The notes below the pieces were generated by a model. The model was not told the origin of the DNA. It saw only the letters and a list, made by a program, of their open reading frames with translations, and ran no database searches. Both the position numbers and the translations under genes were made by a program. 64,000 nt of DNA from VAXT01 sp963698015 (GTDB taxonomy: Bacteria > Actinomycetota > Thermoleophilia > Gaiellales > Gaiellaceae). The stretch lies in the NCBI GenBank assembly GCA_963698015.1, contig OY969109.1, positions 2,542,001-2,606,000 on the forward strand. The letters are read 5' to 3'. Positions 8,956 to 17,042 of the stretch are shown here, one piece after another (within the stretch, counting starts at the first letter, position 1; each line of letters opens with the position of its first letter).

Positions 8956-9738
8956 TCACAGTTGGCCGAACGCGGCGACCACGTAGTACGCCGCCACCCA
9001 GGCAAAGAGCAGCGCGTCGATCCGGTCGAGCACGCCGCCGTGGCCCCCGAGCAGCCGACCCGAATCCTTCACGTCCGCGTCGCGCTTGAGCGCGGACTCG
9101 AACAGGTCGCCGAGCGGCGCCGCGATCGCAATCGCCAGGCCGAGGACGAGCGATTCCGGAATCGAGAGGAAGCTCTGCTTGTAGAGCGCGATGAACGTCA
9201 CTGCGATCGTCGCCACGGTGCCGGCGGCGAGCCCCTCCCAGGTCTTGCCCGGCGAGACGGTCGGCGCGAGCTTGTGGCGGCCGAAGAGGAGGCCGATGAA
9301 GTAGGCGGCCGCGTCTCCGGCCCAGACCGCGAGCACGACCGTGTACAGCGCCAAGACCCCGTGCTCGTCGATGTCCCGTAGCAGCAGCGCGTACGCGAAG
9401 CCGAGCCCGATCCACCCCACTCCGAGCACGGTCACCCCGACCGACGCGGCAGAGGCGGCGCCCTTGAAGACGAACGCGAGCGCGAGCGCCGCGAACACGC
9501 CTCCGAAAGCCCAGTTCGTGCCGCCGAGCTCCGCCCCGAGCAACGTAGCGATCGCGCCGAGATACCCGGCGAGCACGACCGGGCGCAGCGTCCGCGTCAT
9601 CCAGTACAGCTCGTGGAGCGCTACCAGCGCGGCGACGACGGCGAGCCCGAACAGCGGCCAGCCGCCCAGGTACATCAGCCACAGGACGAGCGGGATCCCC
9701 GCCGCCGAGATCAGGATCCGCGACCAGAACGAGCTCAT
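8956..9738 (-). CDS. cdsA: Phosphatidate cytidylyltransferase
   Basis: This protein of about 260 residues makes CDP-diacylglycerol from phosphatidate and CTP. It is polytopic, with about seven hydrophobic segments starting LISAAGIPLVLWLMYLGG. The family signature is visible in the C-terminal third, from SPGKTWEGLAAGTVAT to APLGDLFESALKRDADVKDSG. ATG 9738 overlaps the uppS TGA (ATGA). Its place between uppS and dxr is the common bacterial order. Confidence 0.95.
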   Translation of the reverse strand: MSSFWSRILISAAGIPLVLWLMYLGGWPLFGLAVVAALVALHELYWMTRTLRPVVLAGYLGAIATLLGAELGGTNWAFGGVFAALALAFVFKGAASAASVGVTVLGVGWIGLGFAYALLLRDIDEHGVLALYTVVLAVWAGDAAAYFIGLLFGRHKLAPTVSPGKTWEGLAAGTVATIAVTFIALYKQSFLSIPESLVLGLAIAIAAPLGDLFESALKRDADVKDSGRLLGGHGGVLDRIDALLFAWVAAYYVVAAFGQL

Positions 9739-10484
9739 CGCTGACCGAACCGCCGCTGCCTGCCCGCATACGCGACCACCGCCTGCCGCAGCTCGTCCTC
9801 GCCGAAGTCGGGCCAGAGCGTGTCCACGAAGAAGAGCTCCGAGTACGCGAGTTGCCAGAGCAGGAAATTGGACATCCGCAGCTCCCCGGAGGTCCTGATC
9901 ACCAGGTCGGGATCGAGCATGTCCGGGGCGTACAAGTAAACAGCGAACACGTCCTCGTCGACCTCTTCTGCGCGAATGCCCGCCTCGATCATCGCGCGGG
10001 CCGCATCCGCGAGCTCGGCCCGTCCGCCGTAGTCGAACGCGATCCACAGCTGGAGCACGTCGCGCCCCGCGGTCTCGAGCTCGAGCGCCGCCATTCGCTC
10101 CTGGAGCGACTCGGGCGCGCGATCGCGCCTCCCGATGAAGCGCGTGCGCACCCCCTGGGCGGCCAGATCGGGCAGCTCGCGGTCGATCGTCTCGTGGAAG
10201 ATCTCCATCAGCGAGTCCACCTCTGGCGGCGGGCGCAGCCAGTTCTCGGTCGAGAACGCGTACACCGTGAGCGACTCGATGCCGAGGTCGATCGCCGCCT
10301 CGACCGTGCGGCGGAGCGCCCGCGTCCCCTCACGGTGGCCGGCCTCCACGGGCAGCCCACGCGCATCCGCCCAGCGACCGTTCCCGTCCAGGATGATCGC
10401 GACGGAACGTGGAACGTCGCCCGGCTCGAGTTGCTGAGCGCGCCCGAGACCGAGGAATCGCCGCGCCTGGTCGAGGAGCCCCAT
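9735..10484 (-). CDS. uppS: Isoprenyl (undecaprenyl) diphosphate synthase, cis-type
   Basis: This 249-residue cis-prenyltransferase builds the lipid carrier for wall polymers. The catalytic aspartate lies in ILDGNGRWADARG. Other family blocks are GHREGTRALRR, TVYAFSTENW, LWIAFDYGGR, DLVIRTSGELRMSNFLLWQ and the terminal ELFFVDTLWPDF. The product chain length (C50 or C55, or shorter) cannot be read from sequence. It follows frr after a 61-nt gap that holds two hairpins, and overlaps cdsA. Confidence 0.95.
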   Translation of the reverse strand: MGLLDQARRFLGLGRAQQLEPGDVPRSVAIILDGNGRWADARGLPVEAGHREGTRALRRTVEAAIDLGIESLTVYAFSTENWLRPPPEVDSLMEIFHETIDRELPDLAAQGVRTRFIGRRDRAPESLQERMAALELETAGRDVLQLWIAFDYGGRAELADAARAMIEAGIRAEEVDEDVFAVYLYAPDMLDPDLVIRTSGELRMSNFLLWQLAYSELFFVDTLWPDFGEDELRQAVVAYAGRQRRFGQR

Positions 10485-10510
10485 TAAGTCGATTGTCTCA
10501 GGGACGAGAT

Positions 10511-10552
10511 GACGCGGCGGTTAACGCCGCGTCCGTTCCAGGTCTTCAGACC
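10511..10552 (-). terminator. Two hairpins between frr and uppS
   Basis: GACGCGGCG and CGCCGCGTC form a perfect 9-bp stem at 10511-10533 with loop GTTAA. AGGTCT/AGACCT forms a second short stem at about 10540-10553, overlapping the frr stop. Neither is followed by a T run on the minus strand. An attenuator or an RNA processing site is as likely as full termination. Confidence 0.4.
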
Positions 10553-11109
10553 TCGGTGATCTCCGCTTCCTTGCGCTTCAGGAGGTCGTCGATCCGGCTC
10601 GTGTGGTCGTCGGTGAGCTTCTGGACGCGCTCCTCCGCGCGGCGCTCATCGTCCTCGCCGACCCCGCCGTTCGTCTTCAGCTCCTTCAGATGCTTGTCCG
10701 CGTCACGGCGCACGTTGCGAATGGCGACCTTTCCGTCCTCCGCGATCTGGCGGACGATCTTGACGAGCTCCTGGCGCCGCTCCTCGGTCAGCTGCGGAAT
10801 CGGCAGGCGGATCACCTTGCCGTCGTTCGACGGCGTCAGGCCGAGCTCGGACTCCTGGATCGCGCGCTCGATCTCCTTGATCGAGGTCGGATCGAACGGC
10901 TGCACGGTCAGCATGCGCGGCTCCGGGACGTTGATCGTCGCGAGCTGCTTGAGCGGTGTCTGCTGACCGTAGTAGTCGACGCCGATCCGGTCGAGCAGCG
11001 CAGCTGACGCGCGGCCCGTGCGGACGGTGTTGAACTCGACCTGGGTCGACTCCACGGACTTGTCCATGCGCCGCTCGGCGTCCTGCACGAGATCGTCGAT
11101 GCCGTTCAC
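10546..11109 (-). CDS. frr: Ribosome recycling factor
   Basis: This protein of 187 residues splits post-termination ribosomes together with EF-G. The signatures ERRMDKSVESTQVEF, VRTGRASAALLDRI, YYGQQTPLKQLATI, RLPIPQLTEERRQELV and the C-terminal basic helix region are all present. I use GTG 11109 (VNGIDDLVQDAERRM). An AAGGAG overlapping the pyrH stop supplies the ribosome binding site at good spacing. Confidence 0.96.
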   Translation of the reverse strand: MNGIDDLVQDAERRMDKSVESTQVEFNTVRTGRASAALLDRIGVDYYGQQTPLKQLATINVPEPRMLTVQPFDPTSIKEIERAIQESELGLTPSNDGKVIRLPIPQLTEERRQELVKIVRQIAEDGKVAIRNVRRDADKHLKELKTNGGVGEDDERRAEERVQKLTDDHTSRIDDLLKRKEAEITEV

Positions 11110-11116
11110 GGGGTTC

Positions 11117-11884
11117 CTACTCCTTCCCGGGGGTTCGGATGATTGTGCCGACCTTCTCACCTGTGAGCACGCGCTTGATGTTCCCGTCGACGAGCCCGAA
11201 GACGTGGATCGGGAGCCCGTTCTCCATGCACAGCGAGAGTGCGGTCACGTCCATCACCTCGAGGCCGCGCTCGATCGCCTCCAGGTGCGTGAGCTCAGGC
11301 AGGAGCTCGGCTCCCGGCTCGACGTGCGGGTCCGCGTCGTAGACGCCGTCGACGCCGTGCTTGGCCATCAGGATCGCGTCGGCGCCGATCTCGAGCGCGC
11401 GCAGGGCCGCTGCCGTGTCCGTTGTGAAGAACGGGTTGCCGGTGCCTGCGGCGAAGATCACGATCCGCCCCTTCTCGAGGTGCCGGATGCCGCGGCGCCG
11501 GATGTAGGGCTCGGCCACTTCGGCCACGCCGATCGCGGACAGGATGCGCGTGTTCGCGCCGAGCCGCTCGAGCACATCCTGGAGCGCGAGGGCGTTCAGG
11601 AGCGTCGCGAGCATCCCGGCGTAGTCGGCGGTCGCGCGGTCCATGCCCTCGGCCGCCGCGGACATGCCGCGGTAGATGTTCCCCGCGCCGACGACGATCG
11701 CGATCTCGACGCCGGTCTTCTGGCACTCGACGATCTCCTCTGCGATCGCCTCGATGCGCGGGAGCTCGAGACCGAACTCCTTGTCGCCCATCAGGGCCTC
11801 GCCGGAGAGCTTGAGCAGGATGCGATCGAAGGCGGCCTTGCCCTCGACCGGAGTGACGGCGCTCTCCTCCTCGCGGACCGTCAC
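11117..11884 (-). CDS. pyrH: UMP kinase
   Basis: This 255-residue amino-acid-kinase-fold enzyme phosphorylates UMP to UDP. ILLKLSGEALMG forms the phosphate-binding start. IVVGAGNIYRG and the central GTGNPFFTTDTAAALRA are typical family blocks. The start GTG 11884 overlaps the tsf stop as GTGA. An N-terminal tail of about 18 residues precedes the usual kinase start. It feeds the same pathway as pyrG near the other end of the window. Confidence 0.95.
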   Translation of the reverse strand: MTVREEESAVTPVEGKAAFDRILLKLSGEALMGDKEFGLELPRIEAIAEEIVECQKTGVEIAIVVGAGNIYRGMSAAAEGMDRATADYAGMLATLLNALALQDVLERLGANTRILSAIGVAEVAEPYIRRRGIRHLEKGRIVIFAAGTGNPFFTTDTAAALRALEIGADAILMAKHGVDGVYDADPHVEPGAELLPELTHLEAIERGLEVMDVTALSLCMENGLPIHVFGLVDGNIKRVLTGEKVGTIIRTPGKE

Positions 11885-12675
11885 TCGGCGAGGGCATAGC
11901 GCTCGAACTCGAGCACCTTCAGCCCTTCCTCCTCGAGCGCCTGGGCGACCGTCTTCTTCGGCTCGTGGATCCACGCCTGCTCGGCGAGCACGTTCTCGGC
12001 GAAGAACCGCTTGCCGAGCATGCCCTCGACGATCTTCGGACGGGCCTGCTCCGGCTTGGACTCGACCTCCGGGAGCTTCTCGTAGATCTCGCGCTCCCTG
12101 GCGATCTCCTCCGCGGGCACCTCGTCGCGCGTCGCGAAGCGCGGGGCGGCGAATGCGATGTGCATCGCGAGCCGGCGCGCCGACTCGGGCGAGCCCTCTG
12201 CCTTGACGAGGACGCCGATCTTGTTCGCAGGCGGATGGACGTAGGCGGCGATCGCCTCGCCGTTGCCGGTCTCGAACCGGGCCGCGCCGCGCACGAGGAT
12301 GTTCTCGCCGATCTTGCCGACGAGCTCCTTGCGCTCGTCCTCGAGCGACTCGACGGCTTCGGGTCCGTTCTCGTCGACCGTGTCCAGCACTTTCTCGGCG
12401 AACGCGCGGAACTCGTCGTTCTTCGAGACGGGCTCGGTCTCGGAGCCGATCGCGACAATCGTGCCCTTCGAGTCGTCCAGACGGGTCAGGACGACGCCCT
12501 CGGGCGTCTCGTTGCCGGCGCGCTTGCCGGCGGATGCCATGCCCCGCTCGCGCAGGAGCTGCTTCGCGGCCTCGAGGTCGCCCTCGGCGTCCACGAGGGC
12601 GCGCTTGGTGTCCATCATCGGCGCGCCGGTCATCTCGCGCAGCTGCCTGACGAGGTCTGCTGAGATCTGGGTCAT
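11881..12675 (-). CDS. tsf: Translation elongation factor Ts
   Basis: This 264-residue protein is the guanine-nucleotide exchange factor for EF-Tu. The N-terminal UBA-like module (VRQLREMTGAPMMDTKRALVDAEGDLEAA) and the core VGKIGENILVRGAARFE segment are clear. The coiled C-terminal region includes FFAENVLAEQAWIHEP. ATG 12675 overlaps the rpsB stop (ATGA), so translation is coupled. Confidence 0.97.
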   Translation of the reverse strand: MTQISADLVRQLREMTGAPMMDTKRALVDAEGDLEAAKQLLRERGMASAGKRAGNETPEGVVLTRLDDSKGTIVAIGSETEPVSKNDEFRAFAEKVLDTVDENGPEAVESLEDERKELVGKIGENILVRGAARFETGNGEAIAAYVHPPANKIGVLVKAEGSPESARRLAMHIAFAAPRFATRDEVPAEEIAREREIYEKLPEVESKPEQARPKIVEGMLGKRFFAENVLAEQAWIHEPKKTVAQALEEEGLKVLEFERYALAE

Positions 12676-13529
12676 TCGGCCGGCACCTGCTCTGCCGGAG
12701 CCGGCTCCTCGGCTACAGGAGCCTCCTCCGCAGCCGGGGCCTCCTCGACAGCCGGGGCCTCCTCCGCGACCGGTTCGGGCGCGGGCTCCGGTTCTGCAGG
12801 CGCGGGCTCCGGCTCAGGTACCTGCTGCTCGAACTCCTCCGGCTTCACCTTCTGCTTGCCCGCCTCGATCGCGTCCGCGATCGTGCGGATCACGAGGTCG
12901 CACGACTTGATCGCGTCGTCGTTGCCCGGAATGACGTAGTCGGCCTCGTCGGGGTCGCAGTTCGTGTCCACGAGCGCGACGACCGGCAGGCCGAGGCGGC
13001 GCGCCTCGCGCACCGCGATCGCCTCCTTGCGCAGGTCGACGACGAGCATCGCGTCCGGTTGTCGCTTCATGTCGGCGACGCCTCCGAGATGGTTTTCCAG
13101 GCGCTCCAGCTCGGCGACCATCGAGATCCGCTCCTTCGGCGGCAGCAGGTCGAGCTGGCCCTCCTCCTTCAGCCGGCGGAGCTCGTGCAGGCGGTCGATC
13201 CGACTCGAGATCGTGCGCCAGTTGGTGAGTAGGCCGCCCAGCCAGCGATGGTTGACGTACGGCATCCCGACGCGCTTCGCATGCTCCTCGATCGAGTCCT
13301 GGGCCTGCTTCTTCGTGCCGACGAAGAGCACCGTGCCGCCCCGCTCGGCGAGGTTCCGCGTGAACGCGGCCGCCTCCTCCAGAAGCTGGAGCGTCTGCTC
13401 GAGATTGATGATGTAGATCCCGCCGCGCTCGCCGAAGATGAAGCGGCGCATCTTGGGATCCCAGCGACGCGTCTGGTGCCCGAAGTGCACTCCGGACTCC
13501 AGCAGCTCTCGCATGGTGACGACTGTCAC
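12672..13529 (-). CDS. rpsB: Small ribosomal subunit protein uS2
   Basis: This 285-residue protein has the conserved start TMRELLESGVHFGHQTRRWDP and the blocks GIYIINLEQT, VLFVGTKKQAQ and RWLGGLLTNW. I use GTG 13529 (VTVVTMREL) because an AGGAGG sits six bases upstream, which is ideal. The last ~60 residues are an acidic Pro/Ala/Glu repeat tail (EPEPAPAEP, EEAPAVEEAPAAEE) that goes beyond the usual S2 core and is probably disordered. A long GC-rich hairpin precedes the gene. Confidence 0.97.
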   Translation of the reverse strand: MTVVTMRELLESGVHFGHQTRRWDPKMRRFIFGERGGIYIINLEQTLQLLEEAAAFTRNLAERGGTVLFVGTKKQAQDSIEEHAKRVGMPYVNHRWLGGLLTNWRTISSRIDRLHELRRLKEEGQLDLLPPKERISMVAELERLENHLGGVADMKRQPDAMLVVDLRKEAIAVREARRLGLPVVALVDTNCDPDEADYVIPGNDDAIKSCDLVIRTIADAIEAGKQKVKPEEFEQQVPEPEPAPAEPEPAPEPVAEEAPAVEEAPAAEEAPVAEEPAPAEQVPAE

Positions 13530-13568
13530 GACTTGCCTCCTGTGGTTGTTTTGGTTGCAGCCGGCGGC

Positions 13569-13608
13569 GGCGGATGGAACCACTGCTACAGCGGCACCAC
13601 CATCCACC
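13569..13608 (-). promoter_or_regulatory. Structured rpsB leader, candidate autoregulatory hairpin
   Basis: In the minus-strand transcript GGTGGATGG (13608-13600) pairs with CCATCCGCC (13577-13569). Between them an inner stem CCGCTG/CAGTGG (13594-13589 and 13585-13580) closes a TAG triloop. The element lies 28 nt upstream of the AGGAGG of rpsB, with an A/C-rich linker. Ribosomal-protein leaders often bind their own product, but binding of S2 here is inference. Confidence 0.5.
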
Positions 13609-13642
13609 CTCCCGCCGGGACGGGTTACAGAAGGCTGGAAGT

Positions 13643-14605
13643 CTAGCCTGTCGCCCTCAATTGGCCGAGATACGCGGCCAGATCGTCGGGCAGCGGTGAC
13701 TCGACGTCGATCCTCTCGCCCGTGAGCGGATGCTCGAAGGCGAGCCGGCTCGCGTGCAGGAACTGACGCTCGAGCGCCTTGTCGCGCACGCCGTAGACAC
13801 GGTCTCCGACGACCGGGAGGTCGATCGCGGCCAGGTGGACGCGGATCTGGTGCGTGCGGCCCGTCTCCAGCCGCACGTTCAGGAGCGCATGGGCGCCGAG
13901 CAGCTCCTCGACCTCGAAGTGCGTGACCGCCTCGCGCGGCGAGTCGGTGTCCAGCGAGCGGCGCGTCGGATCGTCCCGGTCGCGCCCGATCGGTGCGTCG
14001 ATCCGCCCGCGCCACGAGCGCGGGTGCCCGCGCACGAGCGCGACGTAACGCCGCTCGAGCTCGCGGCGCCGAACCAGCTCCTGGAGCTGCTCGTACGCCT
14101 CGTCGGACCGGGCGACGACGAGCAGCCCGGAGGTGTCCCGGTCGAGCCGGTGCACGATTCCCGGCCGGTCCTCCTCCCCGCCGGCCGTGCGCCCGGCGAG
14201 CCCGTGAACCAGCGTGCCCGTCGCGTGACCGGCGCCTGGATGCACGACCACGCCCGCCGGCTTGTCCACCACGAGCAGGTGCTCGTCCTCGTAGGCGATG
14301 CCGAGCTCGACGTCCTCGGGCACGATCTCGCGCGTCGGCTCCGCGGGGAGCTCGACCTCGAGCTCCTCTCCACCTTCGAGCCGGTAGCTCTTCGGCCGTG
14401 CACGCCCGTCCACGCGGACGTTGCCGCGCTCGACGAGCCGCTCGGCCGCAGAGCGCGATCCGATCTCGGGCAGCTCGGCGAGAAAGCGGTCGAGCCGCGC
14501 TCCGGCGGCTTCCTCGGGAACCCTAACCTTGGGCGTCGGGAACCGGGCGCGGCCGTTCCGGCGCGCGTTGCGGGAGGAGCAGCGCGGCCAGCAGGACGAG
14601 CACAC
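13643..14605 (-). CDS. rluD: Large-subunit pseudouridine synthase, RluD type
   Basis: This protein of about 300 residues carries an N-terminal S4 RNA-binding module (RLDRFLAELPEIGSRSAAERLVERGNVRVDG) and the RsuA/RluD catalytic domain. The catalytic aspartate is in HRLDRDTSGLLVVARS. The blocks DKPAGVVVHPG and LETGRTHQIRVHLA are typical. The start is uncertain: the only start codon upstream of the S4 domain is GTG 14605, which makes an 83-nt overlap with lspA. The family pairing lspA-rluD is very common. Confidence 0.93.
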   Translation of the reverse strand: MCSSCWPRCSSRNARRNGRARFPTPKVRVPEEAAGARLDRFLAELPEIGSRSAAERLVERGNVRVDGRARPKSYRLEGGEELEVELPAEPTREIVPEDVELGIAYEDEHLLVVDKPAGVVVHPGAGHATGTLVHGLAGRTAGGEEDRPGIVHRLDRDTSGLLVVARSDEAYEQLQELVRRRELERRYVALVRGHPRSWRGRIDAPIGRDRDDPTRRSLDTDSPREAVTHFEVEELLGAHALLNVRLETGRTHQIRVHLAAIDLPVVGDRVYGVRDKALERQFLHASRLAFEHPLTGERIDVESPLPDDLAAYLGQLRATG

Positions 14606-15104
14606 CGAGGACGATGAAGCTGTCCGCGAGGTTGAACGCGGGCCAGTAGCGCAGGTCGATGAAGTCGGTCACGTGCCCGAGCCTGATCCGGTCGAGGAGG
14701 TTGGACGCGCTGCCGCCGATCAGCAGTCCGAGCGCAACGGGCAGGATCGGGTGGCGCGAGCCCGAGCGGGCGAAGAAGACGAGCATCCAGGCCACCGCGA
14801 GGGCGGTGAGGATGGTCACGATCGGCGTCGCGCTCGCGAAGAGGCCGAACGCGATCCCGGAGTTCTGAACGTGGTGGATCGACAGCGGACCGGCGACGTG
14901 GCGCTCGGCGTCGAGCGTCAGTTGGCTCGCCACGATGTGCTTCGTCAGCTGGTCTCCTGCCAGCGCTGCAAGGGCGATCGCCAGCAGCCCGATCCACTGC
15001 TGCGTCCGCGCGTGCAGCGAGCGGCGAGCGCCCGCCACCGGGGTCAGCGCGTCGGTCGCAGAGCCGACACGGACGTCAACGTTACGCGGCGCGGGCTCGC
15101 TCAA
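14523..15104 (-). CDS. lspA: Lipoprotein signal peptidase II
   Basis: This 193-residue membrane aspartyl protease cleaves prolipoprotein signal peptides. The catalytic aspartates are in SASNLLDRIRLGHVTDFIDL and FNLADSFI. GDQLTKHIV marks the first conserved box and HHVQNSGIAFG the second. Four hydrophobic helices are visible. I use TTG 15104, which overlaps the TGA of the DksA-like gene as TTGA. That gives a ~40-residue N-terminal tail, so a later start is possible. Confidence 0.92.
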   Translation of the reverse strand: MSEPAPRNVDVRVGSATDALTPVAGARRSLHARTQQWIGLLAIALAALAGDQLTKHIVASQLTLDAERHVAGPLSIHHVQNSGIAFGLFASATPIVTILTALAVAWMLVFFARSGSRHPILPVALGLLIGGSASNLLDRIRLGHVTDFIDLRYWPAFNLADSFIVLGVLVLLAALLLPQRAPERPRPVPDAQG

Positions 15105-15460
15105 CCGCGCTCCTCCAAGCGCTTGCAGTCGATGCAATGGGTCGCCCACGGGATCGCCGCGAGCCGGTCCTCGGCGATCGGCTTGCCGCAGTTGAGACAG
15201 GTCCCGTACGTTCCCTCCTGGATGCGCTCGAGCGCGCCGTCGATCCCCAGGAGGACGTTCTCCGAGTTCTCCTCGAGCGTGTAGTCGATCTCGCGGTCGA
15301 GCGTCGCGGTCGCGGTCTCGGCGATGTGGTCGGTTGTCTCGTCTTCCGTTTCGTCCTCGATCGAGCCCGGGTTCTCCTTGTGCAGGTACTCGATCGCGTC
15401 GAGCACACGCTGCCGCTCCTCCTCGAGGAGCTCTCGGAACCGGGCGACGTCGACAGCCAC
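15101..15460 (-). CDS. TraR/DksA-family zinc-finger protein
   Basis: This 119-residue protein has an N-terminal coiled-coil (FRELLEEERQRVLDAIEYLH onward, about residues 8-75). A C4 zinc finger of DksA type follows, CLNCGKPI with CIDC about 17 residues later. DksA proteins enter the RNA polymerase secondary channel and shift promoter output during starvation. The short acidic stretch between the helices (EDETEDETTDH) differs from E. coli DksA, so equivalent function is uncertain. It heads the lspA-rluD set. Confidence 0.88.
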   Translation of the reverse strand: MAVDVARFRELLEEERQRVLDAIEYLHKENPGSIEDETEDETTDHIAETATATLDREIDYTLEENSENVLLGIDGALERIQEGTYGTCLNCGKPIAEDRLAAIPWATHCIDCKRLEERG

Positions 15461-15593
15461 GAACGAAGTCTAGTCTCCGGTCATGCCGCCCCGAGGCATC
15501 GCTCGCGATGCCGACGAGAGGACGCGCAGGCTTCTGCCCCGTGTGTCCGTCTGAGCTAAGTGGCATGGCAAATTGCCGCCGGACCAACCGGTC

Positions 15594-16031
15594 TCAAGCC
15601 GCCTCTGCAGCCTCGTCGTCGCCGTTCTGCTCGTCCGTCACCTCCAGCGCGGAGCGCAACAATGCTCGGATTCGGCTCGACTCCGCACGCAGGTGGTCAC
15701 GCTCGGCGAGCGCTCCCTGCGTGATCTTGCGAGCTTCCGTACGAGCCTCCGCGAGCACGACGTCCGCCTCGCGGCGGGCCTGCTCCCGGAGCTCCTCGGA
15801 GCTTCGCTCGGCAGTCACGAGCGTCTTCCGCAGCAGCGTCTCGAGGTCGCGGTACCGGGCGATGTCCGACTCCAGGCGTTCGTTCTGATCCTGAAGCTCG
15901 GCCCGCTCGCGCCAGACCTCCTCGAAGCTGTCCACGATCTCCTCGAGCAGCCGGTCGGTCGCCGACCTCCGGTAGCCCAGGAAACCGCGTCCGAGCCTGA
16001 CATGACGGATTTCGACAGGTGAGAGAGCCAT
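15594..16031 (-). CDS. DivIVA-domain coiled-coil protein
   Basis: This 145-residue protein begins MALSPVEIRHVRLGRGFLGYRRSATDRLLEEI, which matches the DivIVA N-terminal membrane-curvature module. Continuous coiled-coil follows to about residue 125 and then an acidic tail. DivIVA proteins mark poles and septa and recruit wall-synthesis enzymes. I start at ATG 16031, eight bases after a strong GAGGAGG. It is the last gene of the cca-pgeF-yggS-sepF-yggT cluster. Confidence 0.9.
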   Translation of the reverse strand: MALSPVEIRHVRLGRGFLGYRRSATDRLLEEIVDSFEEVWRERAELQDQNERLESDIARYRDLETLLRKTLVTAERSSEELREQARREADVVLAEARTEARKITQGALAERDHLRAESSRIRALLRSALEVTDEQNGDDEAAEAA

Positions 16032-16047
16032 CTCGTTCACCTCCTCT

Positions 16048-16332
16048 CTAGTGCAGCCGGTCGAGGATCGAGTTGATGACGCGGTTCAGGAGCACGAGCG
16101 CCAGGACGCCGATGATCGGGGACAGGTCGAGCGGCCCGAAGGACGGCAGGAGCCGGCGGAAGATCCGCAGGTAGGGGTCGCAGACGTCGTACAGGAAGCG
16201 CTGGACCCGGTTCAGCCAGGGCGAGTAGGGCAGCCGGACCCAGGACATGATGATGTACGCGAAGATGATCAGCACGTACACCGAGATGAACACGTTGACG
16301 AAGTTCTGGATCGACGAGATCGCGTCGACCAT
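16048..16332 (-). CDS. YggT-family integral membrane protein
   Basis: This protein of about 94 residues has two hydrophobic segments, NVFISVYVLIIFAYIIMSWV and PIIGVLALVLLNRVINSIL. They flank the conserved RFLYDVCDPYLRIFRRLLP loop, the classic YggT layout. In Gram-positive bacteria it sits between sepF and divIVA, as here, and is linked to division-site assembly or osmotic tolerance. ATG 16350 is an alternative start adding MGGWLL. Confidence 0.9.
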   Translation of the reverse strand: MVDAISSIQNFVNVFISVYVLIIFAYIIMSWVRLPYSPWLNRVQRFLYDVCDPYLRIFRRLLPSFGPLDLSPIIGVLALVLLNRVINSILDRLH

Positions 16333-16436
16333 AAGGAGCCATCCGCCCATGCGGCGGATTTCGGCTCAGGAAAGCAGCTTCCTCTCCCAGATGCGCGGAA
16401 GTGGACTCGGGATGAGTCGACCGGTCATTTCCGACG

Positions 16437-16487
16437 GACGAACGAGCGAAGCTCGTACGTCCTGATGGCGGCGCCGTAAGCGGCGCC
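16437..16487 (-). terminator. Tandem hairpins after sepF
   Basis: Directly after the sepF stop, GGCGCCG/CGGCGCC (16487-16470, loop CTTA) forms a perfect 7-bp stem. An 11-bp stem with one mismatch (16461-16437, loop TTC) follows. Neither has a T run. They lie in the 150-nt gap before yggT and may set the expression ratio within the cluster. Confidence 0.4.
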
Positions 16488-17029
16488 TAGGCCTGGTTGA
16501 AGAAGCCGCCGCGCTCGAGGAGCCTCGCGCGCTCCTCGGCCGACACCTCGACGTTTCGCGGCGTGAGCAGGAAGACCTTGTCCGCGACCCGCTGCATGCC
16601 TCCGTCGAGCGCGTACGTGAGCCCGCTGCCGAAGTCGATCAGCCGCTTCGAGAGGTCGGCGTCCGAGCCCTGGAGGTTGAGGATGACCGGCGTCCCCTCC
16701 TTGAACTTGTCCGCGATCTGCTGGGCGTCGTTGAAGCTCCTCGGGACGACGAGGTGCACGCGCACCGACGCCTCGCCGGGCGCGGCCTCGACCACGCGCG
16801 GGCGTGGGCGCATGACCGCCGTCCGCGAGCCGGCCTCGGGCTCGGGGTCGGTCCAGTCCTCGAACTCGTTGCGGCGCCGGCGCGGTGACAGCCTGCGGAC
16901 GTTCGGCCGCTCGCTGTAGGAGCGCTCCAGCTCCTCGTTCGTGACGTAACCGTCCTCGTCCCAGTCCTCGTCCTCCTCGGCGATGCCGAAGTAGACGAGC
17001 GTGCGGTTCCAGACGTCTGCGAAGCCCAT
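16487..17029 (-). CDS. sepF: Cell division protein SepF
   Basis: This protein of about 180 residues begins MGFADVWNRTLVYFGIAEEDEDWDED, an amphipathic membrane-binding helix followed by an acidic stretch. After a disordered Arg/Pro linker the SepF core appears (VHLVVPRSFNDAQQIADKF, PVILNLQGSDADLSKRLIDF, KVFLLTPRNVEVS). SepF tethers FtsZ to the membrane. An in-frame ATG at 17053 overlaps yggS, but homologues favour 17029. Confidence 0.93.
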   Translation of the reverse strand: MGFADVWNRTLVYFGIAEEDEDWDEDGYVTNEELERSYSERPNVRRLSPRRRRNEFEDWTDPEPEAGSRTAVMRPRPRVVEAAPGEASVRVHLVVPRSFNDAQQIADKFKEGTPVILNLQGSDADLSKRLIDFGSGLTYALDGGMQRVADKVFLLTPRNVEVSAEERARLLERGGFFNQA

Positions 17030-17042
17030 GGCAGCGGGAATG

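Noticed and set aside
13580..13608. T-box-like sequence (GGTGGTGCCGC) in the rpsB leader
   Set aside because: It lacks the specifier stem, the exact TGGNACCGCG core and a terminator, and rpsB is not a known T-box target.
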